A DNA stretch of 64,000 nt from Naganishia liquefaciens (lineage: Eukaryota > Basidiomycota > Tremellomycetes > Filobasidiales > Filobasidiaceae), in NCBI GenBank assembly GCA_013423385.1, contig BLZA01000005.1, positions 186,001 to 250,000 of the forward strand, written 5' to 3'. The notes beneath the pieces are model-generated. The model ran no database searches, was not told the origin of the DNA, and saw only the letters and a list, made by a program, of their open reading frames with translations. The position numbers were made by a program, and so were the translations under genes. Shown in pieces: positions 24,801 through 36,500 of the stretch (positions are counted from its first letter, which is position 1; each line of letters opens with the position of its first letter).

Positions 24801-27800
24801 CGTGACGGGGAGTAGCCTGCCATCATTCACCTCGTATGAGACGTCCTCTTGAGTCACCTTTGCTGCCTCGGACACCACCACTGTAGGAAATTGTTGATGA
24901 CGCTGGAAGCTCAGTCTGGGCATTGTACTTACAGGTTTCGCGCGAAAGTCTCATGCTGGCCATTGGCACGTGTTCTATGAGTTGGCTCAGGGTTGCCGCG
25001 GCAAAGATTCGAGCGCTGGAAGTCACACCTAAACTCCTAAAGGTTAGACGCACCAAAAGGGATGATCACATAAAGCCGCTTACCCAGTACTCGGAACAGC
25101 ATGTAGGCGTTCATAAGCAGTCTAGGAGATTCCAGATTCGGTTGAAAAAGCACAATTGTCTTGAGCTTATTGAGTGTCTTGGGACATAATTCCAGTAGCT
25201 TCTCCAGGAATGTCATACGTGGCGTTTGGGTGGAATTGGATCTCGTCAAATCGAGAACGAGATCGAAATCCCCACAGCCTTCCAGAGTCTTGGACCAAAG
25301 GCATTACTACACAGTGTTAGGATGAAAGATAGCTAAACGTACTTTGAGAATATGCCAGAGAAAGGCATCATTGAACGCCACCTGGCCTGATCCCAAGATC
25401 AGGTAAAAGACTTCTCGACTCTCCTAGACGAGCGTGCAGTAGCATGAGCTGATTAGATACAGATAAGCTCTCTAGCTTACGTTACTCGAAGCATGTCCTC
25501 GGAAGAAGACCTTTTCGTGAGCAGGAGAACGTCCTGGACTCCTCTTCATAAACCTTCAGAGACGATAGACGTCAAATCCCAGCAGAAAACAGGAGACTCA
25601 GGCACTCACTCAGTGTAAGCACTGGCTTGTGTGCTGGCATTCGTCTTGATCCTTCGGGTATACCTTTGCTGGACTGAACGGGTGATTGTCTGCAGATGGG
25701 CTACGTCGATTCCGTTCACTTGAACGATTTCCGACAAGTGTTCGATCACGTAGAACGCTCTGTCAAACAGTCTTCAAGCGAACGCGCGAAAGGTGTTCTC
25801 ATCGACTCACATGAACTCTTCGTCTACATCGGCATCTGAGCGGATCAGCGTCTTCTCAGGCGAATTTAAACTGGAGGCAGGTTCAGGCCATGAAGCCCCA
25901 AGTTCAGTCAGGAAGTCGACTATCTCTTGGTATTTGGCCGCAAGGAGGTCATTGTATACCGCCAATTGGGGATCTTTTGCTCCGAATGCTTGAACATTGG
26001 CGATGTTCAGGAGTATCTTGCCCATTTTCAGGAGCAAGAGCCGACCGCGGTCGTCTTCTACGATGATGTCAAAGCGCTCCGGCGAGACGAGGGCTGGACA
26101 AAGTACGCGCAGGAAGAAAAAGCTGGAAACTGCATGTCGACTCGCTTCAAATTTGCACAGTGTTGCGGTGGACACTAGATGAAAAGTGTGCCTCAAGGAT
26201 GAGGGAACATCCTGGATTTTGACAATCCGATTGAGCAGGTCAATAACGAGCGCGGTAATGTCTTCCTGTTCGGTTTCATGCTTAATTTCGGAAACGGCCG
26301 CCACCGTCGGGAGTAAAAGATTGCGGAAATACGCAAAGCCGGATTTACGGACGTGCTGAGTAATGACTCTGGTGACAATAGAGTTGGTACGGAAGAGTTG
26401 TAACTGATTTTCTGTTATAGAGCAAATCATGAGATCAATCCGCGACGCATCATCTCCAACCCACCTGTCGATCGGACCTCCTGCTCCAACAAGCCGTGAA
26501 GCAATGAATATACGCCTCCTTCGCGTATATAAATACGATAAAGAACTGCGGCCAGGATGTCGATGTCCTGGAGCATTGCAGTTGATGCGATCGCCTGCAC
26601 CAAGATGTGCTGTGAAAGGCCGCAAATCAGCGCTTCGTCCATGGGATCGCTCAGTTGCGCTTACGTTTCTCTGCATCAAAGTCTGAAGCGCGAGAGAGAC
26701 AATGTCAGGCAGCTTTTAAGAGGCCAGCCAGAGTACACACCTTTGTGAATGGCCGAGATACACTGTCACTCTTCCGTCTCTTTAGTACAAGGTTCTTCGT
26801 CGTCTTCTCCTTCAGGATCACCGTCATTGCCTGCAGAAATGGATATCGCAAACCAGCCTTTTGGGACATCGTCATCTCAAGACACTGGCCAAGGCAATCG
26901 TTCCCGTTGGCTGCGATGAGATTATTTAGAACGGCTTGAGCTTGTTCCATCATCCGGAAAGCATAGACTGATCGATGCTCCTGGATAATGATCGGTAAGG
27001 CCAAGTTATACGAGGGCGAGACAATGCGTACTGCAGTTTCCTGGTTGATGCGTTGAATGAAGCGGCCATAGAACTCGGCGTCGCTGAGCGTTTTGGTGGA
27101 ACAATAGGCTTGTTTCTCTGTCATGTTGTCTTCAGACATGGCGGCGCTCAGTTGCACTAGGCCATTGAGAAGGATGACATCGTCTTCGCACTGCTGAATA
27201 TGGCTGAGATCGCGAAAGCTTGAGTGACCAGCTTCTTTGAGCGCTTGTGAAGTCCAGCTCTGTATGTTGGCGAAAAGGCGTTCTCGCTTGACTGGTTCTG
27301 CAGCAAGTTTGTCGCCGATCCTTGTGACAATCCGCCCGAGTTCGAGTTTGCATCGATGTGCGATTGGCCCAAACGGTAACACGTTGACATATTCGGCGAG
27401 AAGACAGATCAGAGAGCCAAAATCGGGGTTTTGCGCCAGATCGCTGGAAAACTTCTCCTCAAGGTCCCTCTGCATGAGGACTCGAAGAGTTCCCATACTT
27501 GTCGCAACGAGATAGTCGAAGGGGTCACTGCGATTGACGCGTCCATCCGTAAAGCTGTGCTCCATCAGACTTGAAATGCAACGGATCAGCAAAGATAGCT
27601 GCGGGTCACATATACAAGTCGCAAACCTTCTAATCTGATTGATGAGCAGATTCAGGTGCCGTATTGATATCTCACCGGCCACCTGCTTTGTAGACTCTCG
27701 GACTTGCTCACTGTCGGCGACAAACAAGTCAACCAGTGTCTCTACGAATTCAGGTACAGTTCCAACTGCCCTATCTTCAGGGACCCATTCTTGAGGAACT

Positions 27801-30800
27801 TCAATCATCTGATTAATGGCACAGCAGACGTCACTGGTGCTGGCCAGGAATAACCCGAGATTCTTCCACAAGCCAGATTCGTACTATCGTCGAGAGAGCG
27901 ATGTCTGTTAGCAAGAGTGTATAATGTACTTGTGTTTTATTTACCGAATTAAGAGATGGAATGCCCTCATGACGATCTGCCGCCATGCGCAGTTCAACGC
28001 TATCCACTATTCGTGTTGTCAGTGCTGCAAATCGGCTGAAAAGTAATTGCCAAAGGGTCCTAGCGGCGGCACATGGTTGTGCAAAGGATTTGAATGCGTT
28101 CCTGATCAGATTCTGCTGCTGTATCTTGCCTGCGGAATGGCAAATCAGTCAATCAGAGCACGTGATGAGGTATGCGAAACGCCGAGCTTACCGAAGATCC
28201 CTTGAAGGTTTTCGTGCATATGCTCAAACACCGATGAGACGGACTCGCGCATGATCTTCATATCGCGGTCGACCGACTGCGCGGTGTCCAATCGGTACTT
28301 CGCTAGCAGACCGAGTGACTTGATGGTTCGTGCATTCATCTCGAAATCAGGACTGAGCAGACTGGTGACAAGAATGATGTCCACAAGCATTTCGCTCTTT
28401 GCCAAATCGTGCCACAGATCTGCGGTGTGGCGTCTCTGTACGCACAGCAGGTCTGAGCCCGCCGGGGACAAACGACTCAAGTACTTACGCTCGCTAACAG
28501 CCGACCGGCTTTGGCAGTAAGGATTGCTTGTTCCACAAGCCGGTAGATCATTCTCGCATGATCTTTATCCTGGCCTGAAGTATAGAGGGACTGTCCGACG
28601 AAGCGGCAAGCCTCGTGCAAAAGTCGGGCGCTATGTGAAAGACGGGAGCGCTTGACATTAATGGCAAGACAAAAATTGCCTGCTGCCTCGGACTGACCTG
28701 ACCAAGCTGACCGCAAGTTGATATTCTTCAGCTTCAGCTCCCGACGAAGCAAAGATCCAGCTCTGCAGGGCTAGAAGACACCTTTCGCAGTCTCGAGCTG
28801 TTTCTGGCGAGCGTAGGTGGAAAGCAGCCTTGGAAAGACAGGTGAGGAGTGTCGAAACCCCCAAGCTCGAAGTCCCGTTCCCAGCATCATCGAAGGCAAA
28901 TGCAGGCTGGGCTGCGTACACTTTGAGAATCGCGTCAAGAAGCATCTTTTCACGAGCCATGTAGGTTGGCGAGTCAAAAATATTGAGGTCGACAAAGTAC
29001 GTGGGTTTCCAATTGCTATCTGAGGTCCAATGACCGATGCATTCTGTCAGCCAAGCACGGAAGAAGGGGGCTGCAGCATTCTGCAGCTCTACCAGTGGCG
29101 GTGCATGGGGTTGATTATCACTCTGCAAGGCAAATTCAGCAACTGAGTACGAGGGATAAGTCCAAGCTCACTTCGAGGATAAGGATTAATGTCGAATGCG
29201 CAATGACTTTGCGGCAGCGGAGAGACCGGCCTTCTTTGAGGAATGCCAGCATGGGCGACCATGCTCGAGAGTCAAGGAATCGGGATCGATGAAGAGCAAC
29301 GAAGCCACAGATGAGCAGGTTGATGTCGAGCAGCTCCATAAGGCTGTCGTCGTGCAGCAGCCGTTCCTGGTAGCGATTGCATTATCAGCAATTGCTAAGA
29401 ACATCGGGTGAATCAAGACTTACCTGGAAATCCGCTCTGACATCCTGGATATGATCGTGCAGCGCATATCGGTGGTTTCCGAGCGGGATGATCGAGCCAG
29501 CTTTGCAGAAATCCACATAGCACAGGAGAGTCGGTTCATCCACGGACGATGCCTTGCCTGATTTTCGAAGTGTATCGAGAAACCCGATAGCCTGCGGTAC
29601 GTCAGGGATAAGTTATGATCAGTGAGAATGGGATTCTGGCGACTTGCCTTTTTTGTCGCGCTAGATCCTGCTTCGCCATGTGTGGCCTTGTCCAAGATGT
29701 CTGGACAGAGCAACAGCAACGCCGCCAGCGTCGGCCAGTACGCCTTGGCTTTCGACGGACTGTCTCCGGCGCTGGAAATACTGTGCACAACGTCAAAGAG
29801 GGACTCGGCACCACTATCGATCCTTTTGCTCTTTTGATGAAGCAGAATGAAATCGGCGGGATATGCTTCTATCCAGTTCCAGATTGCGGAATGAACAGCA
29901 ACAGCAAGAGCGGGTTGTACAGACCGCCGTATATGCGAGAAGTACATGGCGAAATCTACCCAGAAGATCAGATGAGCAAGTCGGGGATAGCTCTCGAGAC
30001 GACCGTACCTTTGATAATTAGCGAAAGCTTTGCTTGATCCAGATTAACCCATTCCAACATCCTGATCTCGACTGCGTCCGGGTGGTCCTGATTCGACTGA
30101 GCCAATTTGACGAGGGTTGATTTGATCTTGCCGTGAACGACGTTCCACGATGCTGAAGACAGAAAGTAGAAGACTTTGCCAGCCTGTCTAGCAATCTCGC
30201 ACATCAAGCTTGACGCTGATGCCGATCCGGATCTAGAAGCGACTGAACTGACTGAATGAATGGACTGCGGCCGACGTTGACCCAGTCGTGGCGATCTGTT
30301 GAGGCCAGGGGATAAGGGCGGACTGATCGCTTCCGTCCCATCAGACGCGATCATAAGTCCCCCAGGGCCCTCCGAATCGTCCTTTCCCTCCATGCCTTTC
30401 TCCGTTCGATATTTTAGGCCAAGGTCGGCGGATGTCGAGAATCCATGAAGGAAACGAAGCATACTTCTCCCCATAGGTGTCTGATCGTTCTCTCCCTTGA
30501 TACCGAAAGTACCTGGTACTGGCGCAGTACGCCCTCGAGCACCGGGCTGGACGGCAGTGACCTCATAAGTAGTCATTCGGACGTAAAGCAAAAGGATGTT
30601 GACCATAAAGCGAGCCAGGTTTTCGTCGATTGATGGCGGGCTTGGCCACGTCTGGGGGTATCCCCGAAGTTCAGGCCGGAAAGGGTGTCCGGGCGTGGTT
30701 GGATTCCGCTCATGATGATACTTCCAATATGCGGTGGTGCAATGCTGTAGTGCTTTCAGGATGAGGTACTGGCTTTGTAGCACATGGACTGGCACATTGG

Positions 30801-31455
30801 CTAGAGCCAAATTCGCCGTTTGCTGGTAATATTCATCAGCATCAGTCAATAAAGGAATAGAATCGACATACTGGGATGAACCCCTCGAGAACCGCAGTCA
30901 GACCATTTGCAACTAGAGCAATTTTTGTTTCCGAGAGTGTCTCCAGCGCAGCAATTGTTTGCTGGACAATTGGGTCTGCCTCTGTGGCTCCGAGATTCGA
31001 TCCTGTTGTTGCGGGCAGCTGCAAATATCCTCAGGTGCTCGCCGAACGAGAGTAGGAGGTGTATGGAGAATGCTCACCTTTGACACCAATCTATTTATAA
31101 GCACCGTCACAATCTTCTGTTCCCCAGTAAGACCTGCAATATTCTTCCTGCCAACGGCCGCTACACTCATTGGGCCGGAATTGAAGCTCGCCAATCGCAC
31201 ATCTTGCGTCGACGATGAAGCTGACATCGATTGGCGGGCATAGAAAGCTGCATTACTGCTCTGCCGCTCGACTCCAGCAAGAGTCTTGTCGAGCCGTGAT
31301 GAAGAAGGATGAGAAGAGGAAACAGGGACGGCTGGTGAGTTCGAGAGTTTGCTCTTGTGAGCCTTTCCGCCGTTAGCGTGGGAAGGGGGTTCGCTGGTGG
31401 CCGGAGATGTGACCTTTCTACCGGTCAGAGGATTCGAGAAGCTGAAGGATGGCAT
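21825..31455 (-). CDS. IRA1: IRA1/IRA2 neurofibromin-type Ras GTPase-activating protein
   Basis: IRA/neurofibromin proteins switch off Ras and so lower cAMP-PKA signalling. The gene spans 9.6 kb and probably has about 25 exons and 2,700 residues. Exons I mapped are 31078-31455, 30872-31018, 30009-30822, 29648-29955, 29424-29591 and 29172-29366, with a seventh starting at 29122. The start MPSFSFSNPLTGRK opens a Ser-rich region. The RasGAP domain lies around 25800-26700. It keeps the arginine finger in QLFRTNSIVTRVI (near 26385-26400) and the FLRVLCPALVSP motif (near 26085-26120), then NIANVQAFGAKDPQL. A Sec14/CRAL-TRIO-like segment follows (DFDLVLDLTRS near 25240-25290). One intron (29592-29647) is GC-AG. 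The 3' end is uncertain: either a stop at 21931-21933, or splicing at GTGAGT into a final exon ending at 21825. Boundaries in the middle are approximate. Confidence 0.9.
29592..29647 (-). other. GC-AG intron in IRA1
   Basis: The donor is AAAAAG followed by GCAAGT and the acceptor is TACCGCAG. Length is 56 nt. Splicing joins ATKK to AIGFLDTLRKSG and leads in frame to a GTAAGT donor at 29423. The nearby GT does not preserve the frame. Confidence 0.7.
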
Positions 31456-33949
31456 GGTAGACGAGAGGGGATGAGCCGTCTCGGAGAGGTTTTGGACGAC
31501 GCTGAAGGCCGGTCCTTGATCCTTGTGTTTTTTGCTTCACAGTCTAGCAATAATAACCGCACGGATTGAAGGATTCGAAGGCGAAGATTCGATCGTTGAT
31601 GGGGCTCCTGGTACGCATGAGCAAGCAACGTGGCATATCGATTTGTATCGCCAAGGAGGGTGGAAGGTGAGTCGAAGCCCGTAGATGATGTGTAGAATTT
31701 GTGATGGAAAGTGAAGCGAACAAGGTGCACAGAGATCAATAACGGCGAATTCCACCAACAGGAGACGCAGAGCCGCCCTTGCGTCAGGTAGACTGCACTC
31801 ACAAAGCAGTCCGCATCTAAGCATGTCCACTGCCAGCTCTGACGACGTTGGTGAAGGTGGATGACGATGATACTCTTCCCGTAACCCTGGACGTGCGAAT
31901 GCGATAACCCTGGACAAAACTTTGCAGAATGCCAATCTCGACCCTCAAAATCCAAATTGATTGACTTGCTAAAGCCTCTGTTCGACCTGATCGCTCGTGT
32001 TTCAGATCGTTTTACCGCGCTGAGTTGATGCGAATTGACCTAGACTGGCGTTGTCGTCGTCAGGTCGCATCGCTACCCTTCGTGAGAACCTGACGAAGCA
32101 ATCTGCCTGATATGTCAGGCCAGCGAGGATGATCGGCGGTACACTTCCTCGCAAGCCTTCGCTGAACAACCCAAAGATATGATCAACCTCTCTCATTCGG
32201 AACAATCTTCCGGAGGTATCGCGCTTCCATGCGCGTGTCTTCAATAGCTGCGGTACATGGCCCATTCCCGCAAGGCTCTCGCGAGATCGGGGGCTCTCCC
32301 AAGCTTCGGCCAATTTAACCGAGTTCTAACATCGGCTTCAGTGGCGACTCTGGTCGGGTCAGCATTCTCGGTGTCTCAAGGCAGTTAGCTCTCTACTCTC
32401 TCCCCAGCCCATCCCTGCAGCTATACAGCTAGTTATCCGTAGTGCCCTTTGCAGGAGGATAGCGAATCTTCTTCCAGCTTCTGTCGCTCGGTGCGACGTG
32501 CGCGGGAAGGGGAGAGAAAGGCGAGCTGGTTCAGAATGCCGCGATCTTTGAAGCTCCCGAAACAACATCTTTGCAAGAACAATTAGCTAGCTGAACAGCA
32601 ATATGTCGCTATAGCAACATGGCTGATGCATCTTGAGACCAAGCCTTCGTCATGAAGAGCCCTATCCTCAACTGACTGCTCGATGAAGGGTGGTAAGGTC
32701 GCTAGAGGGCTATCTATCAATCACTGGAAACATGATGAACCCAGAAGCCTGAAGACGGCGCTGTTAGCGACTATTTGGAAGACGGGTCTATGGCTGGCTG
32801 CATGGTTCGCCTTCGGGTCACTCTGGCAGTCATCGTCAGTCATTTAACCAGCGGCTTCATCGACCCAGGCTTCGCTATTGCCAGATATTAGGCACAAAAG
32901 ATTGATATCAGGAATTGGCGTAGGGCTCCCGATAGATTTCCCATGGTGTCACTCGTGTGCTACAATCTCGCGTATTCGCTTTTGGAACCTTGCCATCAAG
33001 CTCAATCGAGAACCTACCGCTATACAGAAATCTGGATGAGATTATCGATGTAACATTGTTGGTATCACCACTCTAGACATCCTCTTTTCTCTTAGAGCCG
33101 ACACCCCGGGCATTGGATCAGAGATCCTACAATCCAACGAGAATACTTCTGCGTCTTGTCCGAGTCTTGCCGCCCCTAAGATCTCTGCGGAATGCCCGAC
33201 TACTTTCAACCTCGCAAGCTTCATCGTGGTCTATGGCTGGAGCCATGTAGTTTGAGCGATGTGGGAAGGATCACCGCCAAACCTTGATCTATTTGGTAGA
33301 GTCCGCCACCTTTCGGGAAATAGTCCTTACATATACGCTTGTCACGTTGCGGCAACTGTGACGGCGGTCTCGATAACGTCATGAGGAGGGTGGCTAATAT
33401 CCTTTAGCACACTGGGTATAATACTTGTAGTATAGCGGCTGCCTTTCGCGGCAGCGGATGCATACTACCGTAGCAGCTACCGTGACTATGATCCGGCTGT
33501 TGTCCTCGCACGTACGGCGATGTCCGAGCTGTAGATAAGCTGATCTGAGACTCCGGTGGTTTGCTTGCTATTCTCAGCAAGTTGCAAGGCTGCTGCAAGC
33601 TGCAAGAAGCCTTGCGATGCTGATAAGTGAAAGAAGTAAGAGAGCTGGTCAGAGGAGCGATAACTGCATCACCTAAATAGCATATCAACAGCGCAGTTAT
33701 TCCAAGGCGGTCAGGGCTCGCCGCAGTCATGCGAGATCGTTCAGCCTGCGATCGAAGACATCGGCGTTGCGCATGAGGTTGCGCGTGGGACTGTATCCCA
33801 ATCCGCTATGTCCACCAGATACTCGTCGACAGCTATATAGTCGCCGCTCCTAGATCCTTGATACGCATTTACTCTGTTCATCCGACATTCTCATTATAGC
33901 ACTCAATACCCATATCTTATACCACCTACAAGTAATCCCGATCCGAATC
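31456..33949. other. 2.5-kb divergent intergenic region, IRA1 / LAP3
   Basis: This is the largest gap in the window. It must hold the promoters and leaders of IRA1 (minus) and LAP3 (plus). A TATATA element sits at 33834-33839, about 110 bp upstream of the LAP3 ATG. Several frames of 60-176 aa exist, but I find no family motif, no coherent splice chain, no tRNA signature and no repeat array. Confidence 0.4.
33834..33839 (+). promoter_or_regulatory. Candidate TATA box of LAP3
   Basis: AGCTATATAG lies about 110 bp upstream of the ATG at 33950, a plausible position for a fungal core promoter. This is a motif match only. Confidence 0.35.
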
Positions 33950-35985
33950 ATGGGACAACAACCGTCCAAATCTGCTCCCACGTCGGTCAGAACCGAAGCG
34001 CCCATCGACGAGAAGAGAGCATGCAAGGACTTTTCTACAGCGACGCTTTCTGAAGCAAAGCTTGCCGCGTACACCCGATCGACAGACGCTTCTGCCGGAT
34101 TAGCTCTCGACAAGTTGGAAGCCTGGCAGCATGAATTCGACAATGTGAATAGGACGGGACCGACATGCTGGCAGTATTACCTGTACTGACCTCGTCATTT
34201 ATGCTAGTCCCCTGTCAAGCAACTCTCGCAATTGGTCTTGTCAAACGCTCACCCTACGCAGAGTTTGATCGGCAGATCCGCCCTCATCGCCGACCAGCAA
34301 ATCTTCAACTTAGAACTCAAGGGGATCAAGCAGAAAGATGGCTCCAAAGGGCTTTATCCCGGTCCTGTCACGAATCAGAAGATGTCGGGGAGATGCTGGC
34401 TATTCGCAACTAGTATGTCCCTCAGCAAAATCTCGGCCGCATAACTTGACCGTCATTCTTTGCAGCCAACTGCCTGCGTTACCGAATCATCTCGCAGTTG
34501 AATCTGGGTGAGTTCCAGCTCTCCCAGTCGTACCTCTTCTTCTACGACAAGCTCGAGTGAGTATCTGGAATCGCGTTCTGGTTATGAGTATCTTATATTT
34601 CGACTCTAGAAAAGCAAATTGGTACCTGGAGTAAGGTAACACGAGGCATGATCCAGTCCGAGCCACTGATTACCGACTCATGCATCTAGAACAATGCTGA
34701 AGCTTCACGACGAGCCCATGGATGCTCGCATTATCACCTTCTTGAACGAAGCACCCGTCAATGACGGCGGTCAGTTCGACATGGCTGTCAACATCCTGGA
34801 AAAGTACGGCTGTCTCCCGCAGACACTCTACCCCGAGAGCTTCTCGTCATCATCGTCGGCGCCTCTGGATGCGCTGCTGACCTCGAAGCTCAGGGAATTC
34901 TCCCTAGAGCTCCGGAATCTCAGCAAGAAACTGTCGGCTCGAGGTCTTTCAGACGACCAGATTGTCCAGGGCGCCCGAGCCAGAAAGGAAGAGATGATGA
35001 AACAGATCTTTGACGCCCTCTGCATCACTCTGGGTACGCCTCCAAAGGCCGATGAAGAAATCACTTGGGAATACTATGATCGCGACGGAAAGTTCTGCAA
35101 GATGAATTTGACACCAAAGTCATTCTACAAGGTCAGTCACGGTCGCAAGCCTGAATCTAGCTCGCTCTAATGCTACAAGGCAGAAGTACACCGGACCCTA
35201 CCTCGCCCGCGATTGCTTTTCCTTGATCAATGACCCGAGGAATCCTTACGACGCTCTATACACTGTAGACCATCTCGGAAACGTTCACGGTGGGCTTTCT
35301 GTACGATGTAAGTGGCCCTATCGTATCGAGTATCAAAGGCTCATTCGCCTGCCGCTCAGACGTCAATGCACCTACCGAGGCACTCGAGCAGGCCGTGATC
35401 ACCTGCATCAAAGCGGATCAGCCCGTCTTTTTCGGTGAGTTTGGCGCCGTCCAGCTGTGCCTGGTTACTAAAATTGAAAGCGAATTCAGGCTCTGACGCC
35501 AGCGCCTCGCTTATGAGGGAAAGAGGAGTCTTTGACACCAAATCCTACGAATACGAGGTGGGTATTTCTTCTTGCCGTGCTGTTCGAATCGCATTTGATA
35601 TTTGCCCATTCATAGAAAGCTTTCGGGTTCAAGCTCAATATGGACAAGGCCCAAAGACTACAGACCGGCGACAGTGTCGCCAATCATGCCATGGTCATCA
35701 CCGCTGTGCACGTGGATGATCAGGGCAAACCCATCCGTTACAAGATCGAGAACAGTTGGTCTGCTGACGCGGGAGAAAAGGGCTTCTTCATGATGACCGC
35801 CGAATGGTTCCGAGAGTATGTCGACGTTGCAGAAGCTCTTCCTTTTACTCATCACAACCCGCTGCAGATTCGTCTATCAGGTTGTCATTCCGAAGAAGTT
35901 GGCAGAATCAAAGTATGTCAAAGTCCTTCAGGAGGGCCAGCCGCGTGTCCTACCCGCATGGGACCCAATGGGCACTCTTGCCTAA
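33950..35985 (+). CDS. LAP3: Bleomycin hydrolase / cysteine aminopeptidase (C1B)
   Basis: Bleomycin hydrolase is a cytosolic hexameric cysteine peptidase that trims peptides and detoxifies homocysteine thiolactone. Ten exons (33950-34144, 34208-34412, 34466-34556, 34610-34630, 34690-35131, 35184-35307, 35360-35434, 35490-35557, 35616-35815, 35868-35985) sum to 512 aa. The catalytic triad is present: Cys in [12 protein letters not shown] (about residue 128), His in [15 protein letters not shown] and Asn in [15 protein letters not shown]. Other conserved parts are [13 protein letters not shown] and the C-terminal AWDPMGTLA, close to the self-processing tail of the family. Exon 4 is only 21 nt. 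The N-terminus MGQQPSKS could be N-myristoylated. The gene is convergent with the small CsbD-like gene. Confidence 0.95.
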
Positions 35986-36149
35986 ATCCTTATCAACGCA
36001 AATGAAGACCGGTCAAAAGAGACAATGTTGTAAAGGGAAACAATTCCGATAGTGGAGATAAGCTGTATAGGGAGGACTATTTATACATACGAAGAGTCGC
36101 CGTTGCACGCCGGTTCGCATTCTCAGAGATTGGGTTCTTCCCCATGACT

Positions 36150-36500
36150 CTACTTTTCGAGCTGTCCGTCCAATTTCGCTTGTCCCAAATCCTTCTCCTT
36201 CTGATTTCCTGTCAGGGTACCCGCCGTCAGTTTGGCATACCCCTTGACCTATCCAAGTATTAGCGTGCAAAACCCATACATCGAATCACGCTACGGACTT
36301 GTTCCTTGAAAGGGAGTTTGGGTACCGGGGCAGCATCGGGATCTGCCATCGCTCCTCCGCCAGCGGGCGATGTAGCGGCTAGTAGAGGCTGAGCACGATA
36401 AGGCATGCTCACCGAGTGCTTGCTCACCTTGCTGCGAGTAGAGCGGGTCGACATGGTCCGATGCTTTGCCAACAGCAGGCTTGTCTGCGGAAGAGTTCAT
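36150..36500 (-). CDS. Small CsbD-like protein
   Basis: Three exons (36428-36500, 36299-36378, 36150-36248; introns 49 and 50 nt) give 83 aa. The protein starts MNSSADKPAVGKASDHVD and has an Ala/Pro/Gly-rich middle. It ends KEQVKGYAKLTAGTLTGNQ, then KEKDLGQAKLDGQLEK. The last part matches the general pattern of CsbD-like stress proteins (K..G..K...G..TGN...K..G). Those proteins are small, hydrophilic and often stress-induced in bacteria and fungi; their molecular role is unclear. The second intron uses GTCCGT. The reading frame is restored exactly by the two introns, which supports a real gene despite the small size. Confidence 0.65.
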
